Both the position numbers and the translations under genes were made by a program. From Aricia agestis (lineage: Eukaryota; Arthropoda; Insecta; Lepidoptera; Lycaenidae): a stretch of DNA of 64,000 nucleotides. The notes beneath the pieces were generated by a model. That model saw only the letters and a list, made by a program, of their open reading frames with translations, had not been told where the DNA came from and ran no database searches. Where the stretch lies: NCBI RefSeq assembly GCF_905147365.1, contig NC_056418.1, positions 11,841,262 through 11,905,261 on the forward strand. Direction: 5' to 3'. Below are positions 1 through 10,799 of the stretch, one piece after another (position 1 is the first letter of the stretch; each line of letters starts with the position of its first letter).

Positions 1-62
1 ATATGACCACACAAAAATGCAAGCAAAAGCATTGAAATTAGATTTAGCATCCTCAGACAAAC

Positions 63-167
63 CTGGTTTCCATATTCCCCATGGCATGGCCAAGGATTGA
101 CAGACTTTTCTAATTCCTCCGGTCCTCCCGCCGAGTCCAGGCACATTTTGGACCAGCTATTCGCGAT
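63..167 (-). CDS. Pgant: Pgant exon 7b: acidic version of the lectin alpha-repeat
   Basis: The exon is 35 codons, phase 0 at both ends. The acceptor GCATTAG precedes 167 and the donor GTTTGT starts at 62, the same donor hexamer as exon 6. It begins IANSWSKMCLDS and ends PWPCHGEYGNQ, aligning end to end with exon 7a and sharing CLDS, PCH and GNQ. Charge is about -3 (one Asp, four Glu, two Lys). Splicing 7a directly to 7b would lack the strand that normally separates ricin repeats after GNQ, so mutually exclusive use is more likely than tandem use. Confidence 0.83.
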
Positions 168-3100
168 CTAATGCCAGCGACAGAATAAATAAGGCGTGCC
201 AGTGTAAGCGTGCTTTAGACGTTTACACTTGATGCTCGCTTTACTTCAATCAAGTGTAAACATCTGAAGGGCAATGAAAATGATTTTTGTTAACACAGAA
301 TTTGAAAAAATCTGCCCATTCAACAAAACAGCTCCAACTTTGACTCAGGTTCTACCTGATAGTGACCCATATGGTGACATGAATGTACTCTAAGATACTG
401 AGTCTCCTCATCCTCGTTTAAATCTTCACCATCGAGACAGTACTGACGGTCGGCTTCGATCCAAATCTATGTTATACAAAAAATGAACATAACAAAAACG
501 TGCAAAGTCGTGCTACCACACAGAGTCTAGTGCGCTAGAAATTCATAATGTGCATCACAGGTACAAGGAAACGCAGGTGAACGGCATGCGTCGGTGCAAC
601 ATGGTACTGCCACAATATAAATTGTGGACGGTATAGACCTGATTTCCTCCTTGTCGGTGGCACGGGTAAAGTCCTACTGGTTTGTGGTGATCCGACTTGC
701 GCGTCGGCGAATCCAGACAAGTTTTAAAGAAGCCGACATTTCGTATCTGTGTCATTTAAAAAAATGTGAATTTCATCAGTTCCATACATAAATTCATAAG
801 AATTATTCCACGTCAAACTGATATTTGTAAATTTTCGAAAAGTAACATGACAAAAAAATAGAGATACAAACCTCGCCGTTAGCAACGGATTCACCAGGTA
901 TAAATAACTCAGGATAGATATTCTTCAGATACCATTCAAAAGATTTACACCCCAGTTTTTCGCGTAGCGCCAGGCGGCTGCTAATGTCTCCATAATCACC
1001 TTTGTCGTTACCGACGCGTTGATAGTAATACTTGGCGTAGTCATCCAACCAGACCTACCGATATTAAGTGTTGTTTAAAAGGACATCAAAGCGAAACGAA
1101 AATAATTCGATTTCCTGAGGCCTACCTCAGCTAATCTCACGGAATTCTTTTTCAAGACGTTCACGCCGGTTCGCCATTTGTAGGGCGATCGTTTCCTGAA
1201 GATATGTCCGACGTGGGAGCAGGGAATGATTTCCAAAGTTCCGCCGCACATCCAAGTTTTAAATGAGAGTTCCAAATTTTCTCCACCCCATATATCAAAT
1301 CCGCTGTCGTAAGTTCCCAATTTCTCGAAGAATTCTTTGTCGATTGCGAATAAGCCGCCCGCCATGGTGGGCGACCAAACTGGCTCGGCCGTGTGTTTGT
1401 GTTTGGCCTTTTCCCTGGGTGGCACTGGGTGCCAATTGAACTGAAGATTCCAATCGAAACCACCGACGTTGACGGATGTCGAGTCTCTGTAGTGATACTC
1501 TAAAGTGTTATCGTCAATGACATCAATTACTGGACAAACAACCGTCGTTTTATTTCTAGCTATTCTATCCAACAAAGGTTCGAGCCAACCTGAAAGTAAT
1601 AAATTTTTGATATAAATTTTATGCATACACATTTATGAAGTTTGTATGAGGATCTTTATTCATTATGAACTATCGAATAGCTTTTATAAAATAATAACAA
1701 AATTAATCTCATTATTGAAAATTTATGAATATTTTACGCCATGAAATTACGAAATGGAGTAAAACCATTTATAGACGTTAAGCACAATCCATTTTGTAAT
1801 AAAAATTTACGCCAATGAACGGTAAATATTTTCTCAATGTAAGCTTAAATAATTTTAAATATCAAATTATGGGAACACTTTTATGGATTCTCCACTGAAC
1901 ATTTTTCACGTCTCATCATAATCAACTCTATTCGTATACGTATTAGAATCTAATAATAATAATAAATTACCTTCAGTGCATTCACAATGACTGTCGAGGT
2001 AGGTAAGAACAGGGGCAGTGACGTAACGAGCTCCTAGCAGTCGAGCCCTAATTAGTCCCTCTCGTCTGGTTGCGCGAACTATCCGGACTTTGGGAAGGGA
2101 AGACATGTAGTCGTCAAGTTGTTGCATCAAATGAGCTGCAAAGAAATAATAATTTTCATAAAAAAAATTGAGATATCGTCTTACTTGCCTGAGGAGAGGA
2201 ACAGTGAAAGCGCGACGACCGGAGGTGTATCAGCAATTGAAGAAACTTCTTTACTAAATCATCCACAATCAGGACATGACATTGACACACAAGAACTAGC
2301 GATATAGGTAAATATTACTATGTATAGCTAGACTTTTTATATAAATGCGTGATATTATTGATTACTTACGCATATCCGAAAAGTCATCCACCAAAATAAT
2401 CTCCTTTAGCAGATGTGCTGGTGATCTGTCAATCACTGAATGTACAGTTCTCAGCAAGACTGACCACGCTTCGTTGTGGAAACAAATAACTACTGAGGTC
2501 TGTGGAAGGTCTTCCAAGTAACGGCCTGGCTGTTTGCACCTAAAATGTAAATGAAAAGATAAAAAAGATCGATACTACAAAAAATGAGCTTGCACATTAT
2601 ATATACAATGTAGATACAATGTACAAAAGATTAGGCCTTAGACCTACAATTATGTTGAACAATATATTTATTGAACAATTTATTTGACAATAAGATTGAA
2701 CGGCGGGTGCGTTCAATATTAACCCTAGACGGTCAATAAAACTGTACAATACGTGATATTGCGCAATAAAATGATCGTCTAGGGAACGCTAAGACTTGGT
2801 ACCTATTATACTAATTCTATGAAACTTAATAATGCTTAATTAATTATCATAATTATTACAATTTGAAAAATTAAATTAAGTTCTGATTATAACCTCTCTT
2901 CATTAGAAAACTTTTTACAAAAATAGTTGCAAATAACTTTAGATTGTAATCATAAAACAATTGTTCGAAACAAGTCTTCATCAAAATAAAATTATTCTCT
3001 TCCAGGAAATGAAAGTATTGAAGCAGTAAAACAAGCTTAAGGCTTGTTTCACCACTTCCTGATAAGTGTCGAATAGGCTATTCACCACTTAACTTGACAG

Positions 3101-6100
3101 ATGAAGTATGTAGAATCTGTCAAAAAGGCTGTGAATAGCCTATTCGGCACTTTATCAGAAAGTGGTGAAATAGGCCCTCAGTGTTGTAATTTAAATTAAA
3201 ATATTTATAAGACACAAATTAAGTTAATCCCTTAAATTTCATTGTAATGAAATTAATTACAAACAATTACGCGTCGTCAAGGTTGACTTGACCTACTTTA
3301 AAGTAGGGTAGTGAGTAGAGACATTTTCTTCCAATAGTAATTAAAACCTATTAATACTTCAAACTGCGATAGCCAAAACACGTGTACACTAATTTCCTTC
3401 AGCCCCATGGTCGTTAGTACGAATACGGTTACTCACCACTCGTCCCTTGGGTCGGGCAGCTTCCTCCTAATCGATATTAAATCGCTCACGTACTGATTAA
3501 ACGCGTTCTTTTTCCACCCCTCCGACACCGCCAACTTTGCATCCTCGCTTATATTCTTGGGCAAAACCACCGGCTTGCCGAGCTCACCGGGCGCATTGTC
3601 CGACCCGGGGGCGGCTATTACGCCCAGTCCTGTGGGATAAAATTTATTAACCCTCTTAAGTAAAAGGTTCCGTGTCGTTGTTTACATCTCCCCATTCCAC
3701 TTAATGTGCACCATTTATAATGTACACTTCTACAATAATTTACTTAAGAAACTCCTAGCATTTTTGTCCTTTACTAACGAATTACTGTCCCCTTATTCAG
3801 TTTTGTATTATTCCTAAAGATTGTTTATAACGTTTATCTTCTTCTTATATATAAAATTCTCGTGTCACAATGTTAGTTACCGTAATCCTCCGAAACGGCT
3901 TTACTGATTTTTACCAAATTTTATAGGCATATTCAGTAGGTCTGAGAATTGGCTACTTTTTATATTGATAAGTGCATTTGTTGAATAAATAATAGTAAAT
4001 TATTACAACCCGAGACTGACGGCGACCATTGTTTGTGCGACGGGATAACGATGGACGTTGCCATGGAGTCATACCAATGAAATAATATGGACGAAATACT
4101 TTCTAGATAAAAAAAACATTTGCCGGGACAGCTAGTATTGTATAATATTTCATAACCTTTAGATGCTAGATTTTCTAGCATCAATCGATCAAGTCACAAT
4201 TGAAATCAGAATTGAAATAACATCAGACCGCTCTAATTTCTATCTTCGTTTTTATTGGGTTAATCATCCTGGTACATTAAAGCGAAAGCACCATTCAAGT
4301 GCGATTACATCTCGATCGGATATCCTATGACGGTCCGTTTCATTGGGTACGTGCGGAATGGGCCTAATATCGTCGATTAATATTATCCCTTTAGCGATGG
4401 GAATATCGTCATTAGATTCCACTTCTCTGTAAATTACAGTTGACATTCAAATCGATTTCGCGAGAGAAACCATTCATTCTGAACAGCACGTATGTTTAAC
4501 GATGTAATATTTCAGATATTCGTAAAATATTGGACTTTAAATTCTCCTATTTCCTATACAATTTGTAAGATTACACAAAGGCTTTTTAGATCTAGTTTTT
4601 GAGGTTTTATAACAGGAGTTTGATCGTTCACTAGGGATTTCAATTTGCCTAATTTTTAAACATTAGTTAATCAACAACACTGTTGAATAGATTAGCTCCT
4701 ATCAAAAAAACCCTCAAAAACCCGCCTAATCTGAAATATATAAAATTTTGTAAAAACATGACGGATTCATTAACTTATGATGATTTAGCACCACATGCTA
4801 CCAAAACAAGTCCACCATGAATTCAGTTCAATGCTGGTTTTCGAGACCTGCATTAATGGAAGAATAAAAGCCTTAAGTACGTAGCATAAAGCAATTAAGA
4901 TTACCTTCATTACCCGCAATCCGACCGATCCAATCGACACGCGTTGGCGCTGTAGTGAATAAATAAATTTAGCATGCATTAATCACTACACGTAACAAAT
5001 GGACATGCACTCTTTTGTGTTATTGCTAAATTATTAATGAAGTGAGTAACACTCATGTCTATATAGATGACATTTTATTCATGATTCTAAGGGTGGGTTG
5101 CACCAGAGGCGTGGTTATAGTTACAGTTATGGTCAAAGTTATGGTTATAGTTAAAGTTTAACCTTAACTTTACCACAGAATTTGACAGATGTTAGTTGCT
5201 GGTCCCACAAGGCTTTAAATGAACAATGGCGGGGGCGCTGCTGGTAAAAGAGAACTGTCAAAAATGGCGTTTTTGTATGATGACAGCGTTAGTTCCTGTT
5301 TTTTATGCAACAATCAATGGAAAAGGCGTAGCGACAAAATGGTTTTTGTCGCGTAATTTAAAAATCATAAATACATATTTTCATATAAGCTATGGGCAAA
5401 TTAAAGTGTATGCTTGAACCAATCTATGTACAAATTTTGGAAGCTTAAATCACTCTCCTCTGTTGGCAAAATAGGAATCACTTTTTTACAAAGGTATTTT
5501 TGATTTATTATTCTGTGTTATAAAAGTTGACCAATCGTGTTATGCTATGGGTAATTCAAAGACAAAGACATGACGATTACTGACAATGAACTTTAATTTC
5601 TTAGCTTTAGTCATTGCTGAGAAAAATCGATATCGCTACAGCCAAATTATATAATATATAAATAGTTAAAGTAAGTTGGTGCCACCCACCCTGAGGATAA
5701 CTACCCAATTACCACCCAAATAAAATAAATTATAAAAACATAAAGAGAAAACTTACCTTTTTGAATTCAAATTTACAAATCGATGTACATTGTACATCTT
5801 TATTTTATTTCTATTGAAGCCAAATACTTAATAAAATACTGAAAAGTGATATTTTTAAAAGGCAAAACTAAATTTAATATGAAGGTTATTTGCTTATCTC
5901 AACAGCGCTATTTATAAATATTAATAATAGCAGTACCATAATTGTAACTTTAATTTTTTCATTCTGAATCATAATAAAAAAATCATTCTGAATAAAATGG
6001 GTTGATGACATAAATGGCATCAAGTGTTTATTGCTGAATTGACCACATAAAAGAATGCATGCGAATACAATATTAAATTAATAGGTGAGTAATAAGTAAT

Positions 6101-7773
6101 TAGTAATAAGCGTTATAAAATGGAAATGGGATAATAAAGCAATATTAAAATAGGTTGAAAGGCGAAAGTGGCGGTCTACATTATTCAAGTGCTCTCTAAC
6201 GTATATCCTCATTACCATTTCTATTGCTTCGAATAGCAGAGACAATTGCAACCGAAGAAAATTCCAAGGAAACAATAGGAAAAGTCTAATGGACTCGTGA
6301 TTTACGGCTGTAATAAAATTAAGGCGAAATAATAGACTTAAAGAAGGGCCCGTAAATAAAGAAAATGACAGATTTTTCTTTGTTTACAAAATAAATACAC
6401 TCTTTAGGGAGCACCTGTTTGGATGGGATACATTGCTTTAGGGGATTCTAATAATACAAATTATTAGCAAAACATGGGATAAAATTCAATAGCTTTGTCC
6501 ACATTGTGCCTTTTTTTATTCATCAAGGGCATGCGTTATAGCGCAGTCAACAGCGAACTTGAGGCATGCCCGTGACGCGCGTTGAAATCGTAACACTCGC
6601 TTTGATACTTTTCTTTCAACGCGGGTGGATTTTGAGTTTTGACGCATTCAATTATTGAATATGCCAAACGAAAGTTGAATAAAAAGATGACAAAAATTGA
6701 AGATGAAATTGCATAGTGTGGACATAGCTATTAATCTAATAATATCTATAGACGCTTCACACCACGTCAGTCTGGCCCCGTGGTAAGTACCTGAAGGACT
6801 TGTGTTACGGGTACCAGACAACGGAAATATATTTAATACTTTTATACTATACATACATTTAAGATTTTTATTATATGATACACATATTTATAATACACAT
6901 CCATGACCCAGGAACTTCGAAAACTTTTTGTTCCGTCGGCGGGATTCGAACCCGCGACCCCCGGCTTGAGCTACCAACGCGCTCACCACTGAGCCACAGA
7001 GGTCGTCAAAGCTATTGACATTTAAAGGGAAGGTGTGTTATGAATTATGATGTTATTCATATAATTATTAATAATATCATCACACACTATTATGAAATTG
7101 TTTTTAATACTAAGGCTGCAATATTTTTAATAGAGACCGGCTTTTTTTTCAAAAGGCTCTTAAATCACCAACTATTAGAACTTGTAAGGGCGAAGCCAAA
7201 CGAGCGTAATTTGTGAGTTGTGAGTCGCAGAATTTCTGTCGGACAGAATTCTGCTGCATTCAGTTTCATACAAAAGTCCTGTTTGATTCACACGAGCGTA
7301 ATTTTGTGAGTCGTGATTTGTATGATAAAATATTTCCGCGGCAGAAATTCTGCGACTCACAACTCACAAATTACGCTCGTTTGGCTTCACCCTAAAACTC
7401 CCACATGAAATTCCTCAAATTCATACAAGTCAATAAAATTATAGCAAATAAAAAAGAAATAAAGAGTGTTATATCTACGCGTACGGGAAGATAGGGACAC
7501 CTCACACCACAATCATGCGTGTTCACTTTACATTCACTTACCGTCTGAAAGGTTGTTGCCGTACGATTCGCTTTTCCGTTTCGTCGACGTCGGCTTGGCC
7601 ATTTTCAAAGGCTTCGCTTCTGCATCTAAGTATTCAATGGGCGGGCCGACGATCGCATTCCTGGATCCTCCGTTGGTCGTGAGCAAAGCGACCATGAACC
7701 ACAGAGCCGTCAGAATCAGCACCGCCTTCAGAATCAGACTTCGCCGCCTCAGGAAAAACATCGTGTACTTCAT
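63..7773 (-). CDS. Pgant: polypeptide N-acetylgalactosaminyltransferase gene, 3' end off-window
   Basis: The family starts mucin-type O-glycosylation: it moves GalNAc from UDP-GalNAc to Ser/Thr in the Golgi lumen. Exons at 7542-7773, 3437-3629, 2370-2539, 1971-2135, 1126-1589, 872-1054 and then 639-746 or 63-167 join in phase to 505 (or 504) codons. The order is short cytosolic tail, membrane anchor (about residues 12-31), stem, GT-A domain (about 140-460) and ricin-B alpha-repeat (about 465-505). Visible landmarks are FHNEAW, the metal-binding Asp-Ser-His, WGGENLE, HVGHIFRK and CLD...GNQ. All introns I placed have GT-AG ends. The beta and gamma lectin repeats are missing and should lie left of base 1. 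Two alternative alpha-repeat exons suggest an orthologue of Drosophila pgant9, known for lectin-domain splice variants; that orthology is inference. Confidence 0.93.
639..746 (-). CDS. Pgant: Pgant exon 7a: basic version of the lectin alpha-repeat
   Basis: The exon is 36 codons, phase 0 at both ends. The acceptor is GACACAG before 746; the proposed donor GTCTAT at 638 is poor. The translation starts IRNVGFFKTCLDS and ends GLYPCHRQGGNQ. CLD, the second Cys (PCH) and GNQ are the ricin-B repeat signature that binds GalNAc on partly glycosylated substrates. Side-chain charge is about +4 (six Lys/Arg, two Asp). Reading past the donor hits a stop at 555-557, so the end at GNQ is preferred, matching exon 7b. 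Confidence 0.85.
872..1054 (-). CDS. Pgant: Pgant coding exon 6: end of catalytic domain and linker to lectin
   Basis: The exon is exactly 61 codons. The acceptor CGGTAG precedes 1054; the donor GTTTGT starting at 871 is weaker than consensus. It encodes VWLDDYAKYYYQRVGNDKGD, YGDISSRLALREKLGCKSFE, WYLKNIYPE and ends ...SVANGE. YGDIS-S-R and CK-SF-WYL-N-YPE are the conserved end of the GT-A domain. The terminal NGE leads into the ricin-B lectin domain, whose first repeat is encoded by either of the next two exons, both phase 0. Confidence 0.94.
1126..1589 (-). CDS. Pgant: Pgant coding exon 5: core of catalytic domain
   Basis: This is the largest exon (464 bases). The acceptor TTTCAG precedes 1589 and the donor GTAGGC starts at 1125, ending in phase 0. 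It encodes GWLEPLLDRIARNKTTVVCP, VIDVIDDNTLEY, FDWNLQFNWHPVPPRE, SPTMAGGLFAIDKEFF, the acceptor/UDP-binding loop motif DIWGGENLELSFKTW, and CSHVGHIFRKRSPY. The last His in HVGH completes metal coordination in family structures. NSVRLAE leads into exon 6 (VWLDDYAKYYY). No stop, indel or missing catalytic residue was seen. Confidence 0.97.
1971..2135 (-). CDS. Pgant: Pgant coding exon 4: DXH motif
   Basis: The acceptor TTTGCAG precedes 2135; the donor GTAATT starts at 1970. The exon encodes LMQQLDDYMSSLPKVRIVRA, then TRREGLIRARLLGARYV and LTYLDSHCECTEG. Asp-Ser-His is the metal-binding DXH motif that coordinates Mn2+ and the diphosphate of UDP-GalNAc, so the copy looks catalytically competent at this site. 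The final Gly codon is split with exon 5 (GWLEP). Confidence 0.95.
2370..2539 (-). CDS. Pgant: Pgant coding exon 3: start of the GT-A domain
   Basis: The acceptor TTTTAG precedes 2539; the donor GTAAGT starts at 2369. The exon reads CKQPGRYLEDLPQTSVVICF, then HNEAWSVLLRTVHSVIDRSP and EIILVDDFSDM. FHNEAWS and ILVDD are the first two strands of the GT-A nucleotide-sugar fold and are nearly invariant in this family; the acidic pair in LVDD contacts the UDP moiety in known structures. Ends in phase 1. Confidence 0.95.
2634..2789. mobile_element. MITE in Pgant intron 2
   Basis: The right end (CGTGATATTGCGCAATAAAA then CGTCTAGGG) matches the inverted-repeat end of the element at 20744-20914, and TAA follows directly. 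The left end (GGCCTTAGACC) is diverged. Probably an old copy of the same family. Confidence 0.5.
3041..3176. mobile_element. hairpin MITE in Pgant intron 2
   Basis: The arms TTTCACCACTT...GATAAGTGTCGAATAGG and the reverse complement (CCTATTCGGCACTTTATC...AAGTGGTGAAA) run almost to the centre, so the whole 136 bp folds back on itself. It is non-coding. No perfect target duplication was seen. Confidence 0.75.
3437..3629 (-). CDS. Pgant: Pgant coding exon 2: stem to start of catalytic domain
   Basis: The acceptor CCCACAG precedes 3629 and the donor GTGAGT begins at 3436. The first two bases complete a split Gly codon from exon 1. The translation includes PGELGKPVVLPKN, then SEGWKKNAFNQYVSDLISI and RRKLPDPRDEW. 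The pattern S-D-x-I-x-x-x-R-x-L-P-D-x-R just before the catalytic fold is a hallmark of GALNT proteins. The last codon (Trp) is split and completed by exon 3, giving W-C, the conserved Cys of the family. Confidence 0.92.
3838..4136 (-). repeat. CTAGCTGTCCCGGCAAAC-family repeat in Pgant intron 1
   Basis: Read on the minus strand it starts CTAGCTGTCCCGGCAAA and ends near TTTTATATATAAGA. It is the same sequence as the copies at 35041-35314 and 36341-36993 on the plus strand. About 300 bp, non-coding; the superfamily is unresolved, most likely a non-autonomous retroposon tail. Confidence 0.78.
5091..5691. mobile_element. 601-bp inverted-repeat element in Pgant intron 1
   Basis: The left end GGGTGGGTTGCACCA and the right end TGGTGCCACCCACCC are inverted repeats (15 bp, one mismatch). 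The flanks are TAA on the left and TGA on the right, compatible with a mutated 3-bp duplication. There is no transposase. The left interior has a short GTTATRGTTA-rich stretch. Confidence 0.65.
6741..7005 (-). mobile_element. tRNA-derived SINE, copy 1
   Basis: On the minus strand it starts with a tRNA-like head with A box TGGCTCAGTGG (6986-6996) and B box GGTTCGAATCC (6942-6952), then a unique AT-rich body. The acceptor-stem ends do not pair, so this is a SINE head, not a working tRNA gene. A near-identical copy of equal length lies at 31031-31295. AGCTATT occurs close to both ends and may be the target duplication. Confidence 0.85.
7188..7392. mobile_element. MITE with TAA target duplication, Pgant intron 1
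   Basis: The inverted repeats are about 50 bp (GGGCGAAGCCAAACGAGCG at the left; CGCTCGTTTGGCTTCACCC at the right), flanked by TAA at 7185-7187 and 7393-7395. A 3-bp TWA duplication and lack of coding sequence point to a PIF/Harbinger-type non-autonomous element. Confidence 0.9.
7542..7773 (-). CDS. Pgant: Pgant coding exon 1: signal anchor and stem
   Basis: The exon encodes 77 codons plus one base. It opens MKYTMFFLRRRS, a basic cytosolic tail, followed by about 20 hydrophobic residues ending WFMVALL: a classic type II Golgi anchor. The stem continues to SYGNNLSD. I chose the ATG at 7773 because it has A at -3 and sits directly before the basic tail; the reading frame stays open further upstream but without another nearby ATG. 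The donor is GTAAGT with intron starting at 7541. Intron 1 is 3.9 kb and filled with repeats. No promoter or untranslated first exon could be identified upstream. Confidence 0.88.
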
Positions 7774-9398
7774 TGTGTCTTTCGTTTTCTTCTTCAACTT
7801 CTTTATTAATTATTAATCTATTATAAACTACTTAATAATCTTTGAGCAAATAATTTATAACATTATCTACAATCACAATTAGGCGACTAGCATCATAGTG
7901 TGATATTTCATGTATTGCGAATACAACGAGAGATATGTGTGGATATTTTTGATATGGTTAAGATATCCTTTTCACATGACTTTACTTCTTATAATTTGCT
8001 AAACTATAATTCCTCCTCGTATCGTATACATTGAAATTTTTTCCTCGCTTTTTGGTTCGTCATGTTGCGGTAATTTTGCTATTTAAAATAACGCTTGCCT
8101 GAAAAAATATGTTTCTTTAGTTAATTGAACGTTAACGAATACGAATAATTATTATTTGGGTTAATATTATACAATACCGATTTTAGTCTTTAACTGGAAT
8201 GTATGTTTCGCCAACGGCTTATCTGTAACAAAGAAAAAATATTTAAGTAATTTAAAAACAATAAAATCAAATCAATGTAGTTACGTAGCAATACGTTGTT
8301 TACGTAGCGTAACGTACGTAAATTACGTAGCGTAAAATATTTTCGGGAAAACGACAAATTGTATAAAATAAATGGATTTCGGAATTGTATAAAAGTTACA
8401 TTCATATTATAAACGTCAAAAATCTATTTCCATACAAAGTACCGCAATGGAAAATACTCGTATCAAATACTTGTGATATGCCTGATATCTTTTATCGATT
8501 GGTAAAAATGTATCGCTCGAATAGGGAAGCCAGATACGGGATATTTATCAAGACAGCCGCGCCGCGCCGTGATTTGAAAGATTCTAGAAATAAATAAAAA
8601 TACATAAATAAGGTACTTTACTTATTGAAGTAAAACATCCTACATACATTAATAATGGTAAGTTAATGTAGCAAAGCAATAAAATCATTATTATGATTTT
8701 ATTGCATTTTAAAAGTAAATAAGTGATTTAGCAGTCTTTAGGCATTAAAAGCTATCTATTGCAAACATTCAGTGTTATCAGACTTATTTCTTTAGTAACT
8801 TCAGTTTAAGTATAAACGCTTTACCAGACAAATACTGTAATATAAATCCATCCATTGAAATTCAACAACAGCGTAAAGCTTTTCGATTTAATAAGACAGA
8901 CACAAAGTGTCCCGATCGTGTCCCCATATCTCACCCGCACCTGGCCACCTGAGCGTTTCATATGCAATGAAGTTGCCAATTTATCAGGCGCGGGAACACT
9001 GTTTTAGTATTCATGAAACATTGCCCGCCGCTCGCGTGAAGACGGTGACAAGTCACAAGTCACAATTGTGCCGAACTTCGTCGAGTGCTCACGCGTCAAT
9101 TAAATTTAATAACGGCGCGTCAAACTAATGTATCACGTCGGGCGCCGGGGCCTAGCGCGTGATCGTTAGGCGCTTATGCCTTTTCGACTAGTTCCTACAC
9201 TTACGCAATAGGGAAGCCCTGGGTCTAATAGATACCGTTTGTTATCAAGTCAATTCCAAATTCCAATTGGTTATCTTCATCTACTTCTTGTTGCGTATGC
9301 CTTCTTGTTAGGAATTGCCAACATCAGAGGGTTAATGCAAATGTTCAATAGATAATAAAATGGTATACATCCACTGACCTCCATAATTATAAAAGTAG
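7774..9398. other. 5' flank of Pgant, no gene seen
   Basis: AT-rich unique-looking sequence. It should contain the Pgant 5' UTR and promoter, but I cannot place a transcription start. A short run of TTACGTAGCG-like repeats lies at 8280-8335, and a GC-richer patch with several CG dinucleotides at 9020-9180 is the best guess for a promoter-like segment. Confidence 0.4.
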
Positions 9399-9670
9399 GT
9401 ACGCCGCGCTGGACTTATGATACCCTTTGAAATGACAGCTATTATTATGGCCTATTTGAAGGGTTACCTAAAATGACGTTTGAAAGTCGCCATATTGGCG
9501 CTGATAGCAATAGTGAGAGTACTTGGAACTAATACTAGTGATGACAACCAATAACGATTAAGCGGCCATTTGCAATTTACGTCAGATTTTGTTCTCTTCC
9601 CCGCATTGGAGGCGCAGATTCCGCTTCAAATAGGCACAAAAGGCAGGTGGGTATCATAAGTCCAGCGTAC
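9399..9670. mobile_element. inverted-repeat element
   Basis: GCTGGACTTATGATACCC at 9408-9425 has an exact reverse complement at 9649-9666, and imperfect complementarity continues inward (GGCCTATTTGAAG versus CTTCAAATAGGC). No coding capacity, so a MITE; the target duplication is unclear. Confidence 0.7.
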
Positions 9671-9775
9671 TTGTATATTGGAGGCCAGTGTATACATCAC
9701 ATTTAAATAATAACTCTAATACTTCAATGCCAAGAAAATTATTTGCCAATGCCAATTGAGGTGAGGCCGAAGGCA

Positions 9776-9930
9776 GGGCTGGATTTATATTTTGTATAGG
9801 CCACTTTATTTCGCCGCCCTTATGTCCGAACTCTGCCGCCATCCTTGGACGCTGCCAACCCCCCTAGGATTCCATAGGACGCTGCCGCCCATAGGCCATG
9901 GCCTGTACTGCCTATACATAAATTCAGGGC
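9776..9930. mobile_element. possible hAT-type MITE
   Basis: CAGGGCTGGATTTATA and TGTATAGGCC near the left, and GCCTATACATAAATTCAG on the right, form an imperfect inverted repeat of hAT style. No matching 8-bp duplication was found, so the call is weak. Confidence 0.4.
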
Positions 9931-10061
9931 TGGCCACAGGCGTAGTTATTCACATGTGTGCGTGCGCTACTGTGTACACAGAGATAGATTAAACTACCTT
10001 CAATAATTGTGGTTTGCATAACTCTGCCTTCACTCCATTCTAGTCACAAATTACAGCAATC

Positions 10062-10245
10062 CATACTAATAAATATGTGTCTGTCTGTCTGTCTGTATGT
10101 CTGTGAAGTAACACTTTAACCGCTGTACCGATTTACTTAAAAAGTATAGCGATACTTGGCGTACCGGGAAAGGACATAGGATACTTTTTGTCCCGAAAAA
10201 TGTACGGTTCCCGCGCGTTAACGAATTTTTGCGCAACGGAACTCC
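10062..10245 (-). repeat. insect retroposon-tail repeat with CAGA microsatellite
   Basis: It is the reverse complement of the repeat at 34578-34790: GCGCGGGAACCGTACATTTT, then TCCTATGTCC, a GGTACAGCGGTTAAAG-like stretch, a run of ACAG units and ATTAGTATGGAT. Other pieces occur at 16186-16262 and 44462-44640. Confidence 0.75.
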
Positions 10246-10799
10246 GTTTCGCCATTCGCGGGCGTCATCTACTATTTCATAACTCCCGAAAATCACTACC
10301 ATCATTATCGCAGTAGGTAACATAAAATTCATACAACAATAAAAACTTTAAGGGCGAACATTTTACTACGTCTTGGATAGAGTGACTTTTATAGCTCACA
10401 TTACAAAGTCGTAACAAGAACTCCCGACTGAGCACCCCCCGAAGACCACTAGCTGCATATTATAAAACGCTAAATCTGTGAAATTTTTGCTCGGGGACAT
10501 AATTACGTTGCTTAATAAGGATTTAGGGTCAAAGTCTTGGGTGTTTCTTTAGTATTATGACCGTTAAAAGCGGATTCTCATTATTAAGCATGATAATTTC
10601 GAGCTTAAAGTATTACGGCAATTATGTGGTTATGTCGAGAGGGCGCTATTTTCATTTAAGAGTATTACGCTGTAAAAACGTTAAAGTCGCATTTTCGGGG
10701 CTTTATTATTGCGAATGATAATGTTTCTAATTAGGATGTCCATTTCATAGTACCTATCCATACTTAAGTTCACTCAAATTATTTTTTGTTAGTATTTCG

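Noticed and set aside
555..638. Read-through of exon 7a past GNQ as a terminal exon
   Set aside because: It would end the protein in the middle of the lectin domain; the parallel GNQ|GT border in exon 7b favours splicing, although a truncated isoform cannot be excluded.
4264..4446. 60-codon minus frame in Pgant intron 1 (VIYREVESNDDIPIAKGIIL)
   Set aside because: Could look like an extra exon, but it does not align with any GALNT segment, and exons 1 and 2 already join in phase without it.
6930..7005. Possible tRNA gene with good A and B boxes
   Set aside because: The acceptor-stem ends do not pair and a full SINE body follows; a second copy at 31220-31295 has the same non-tRNA continuation.
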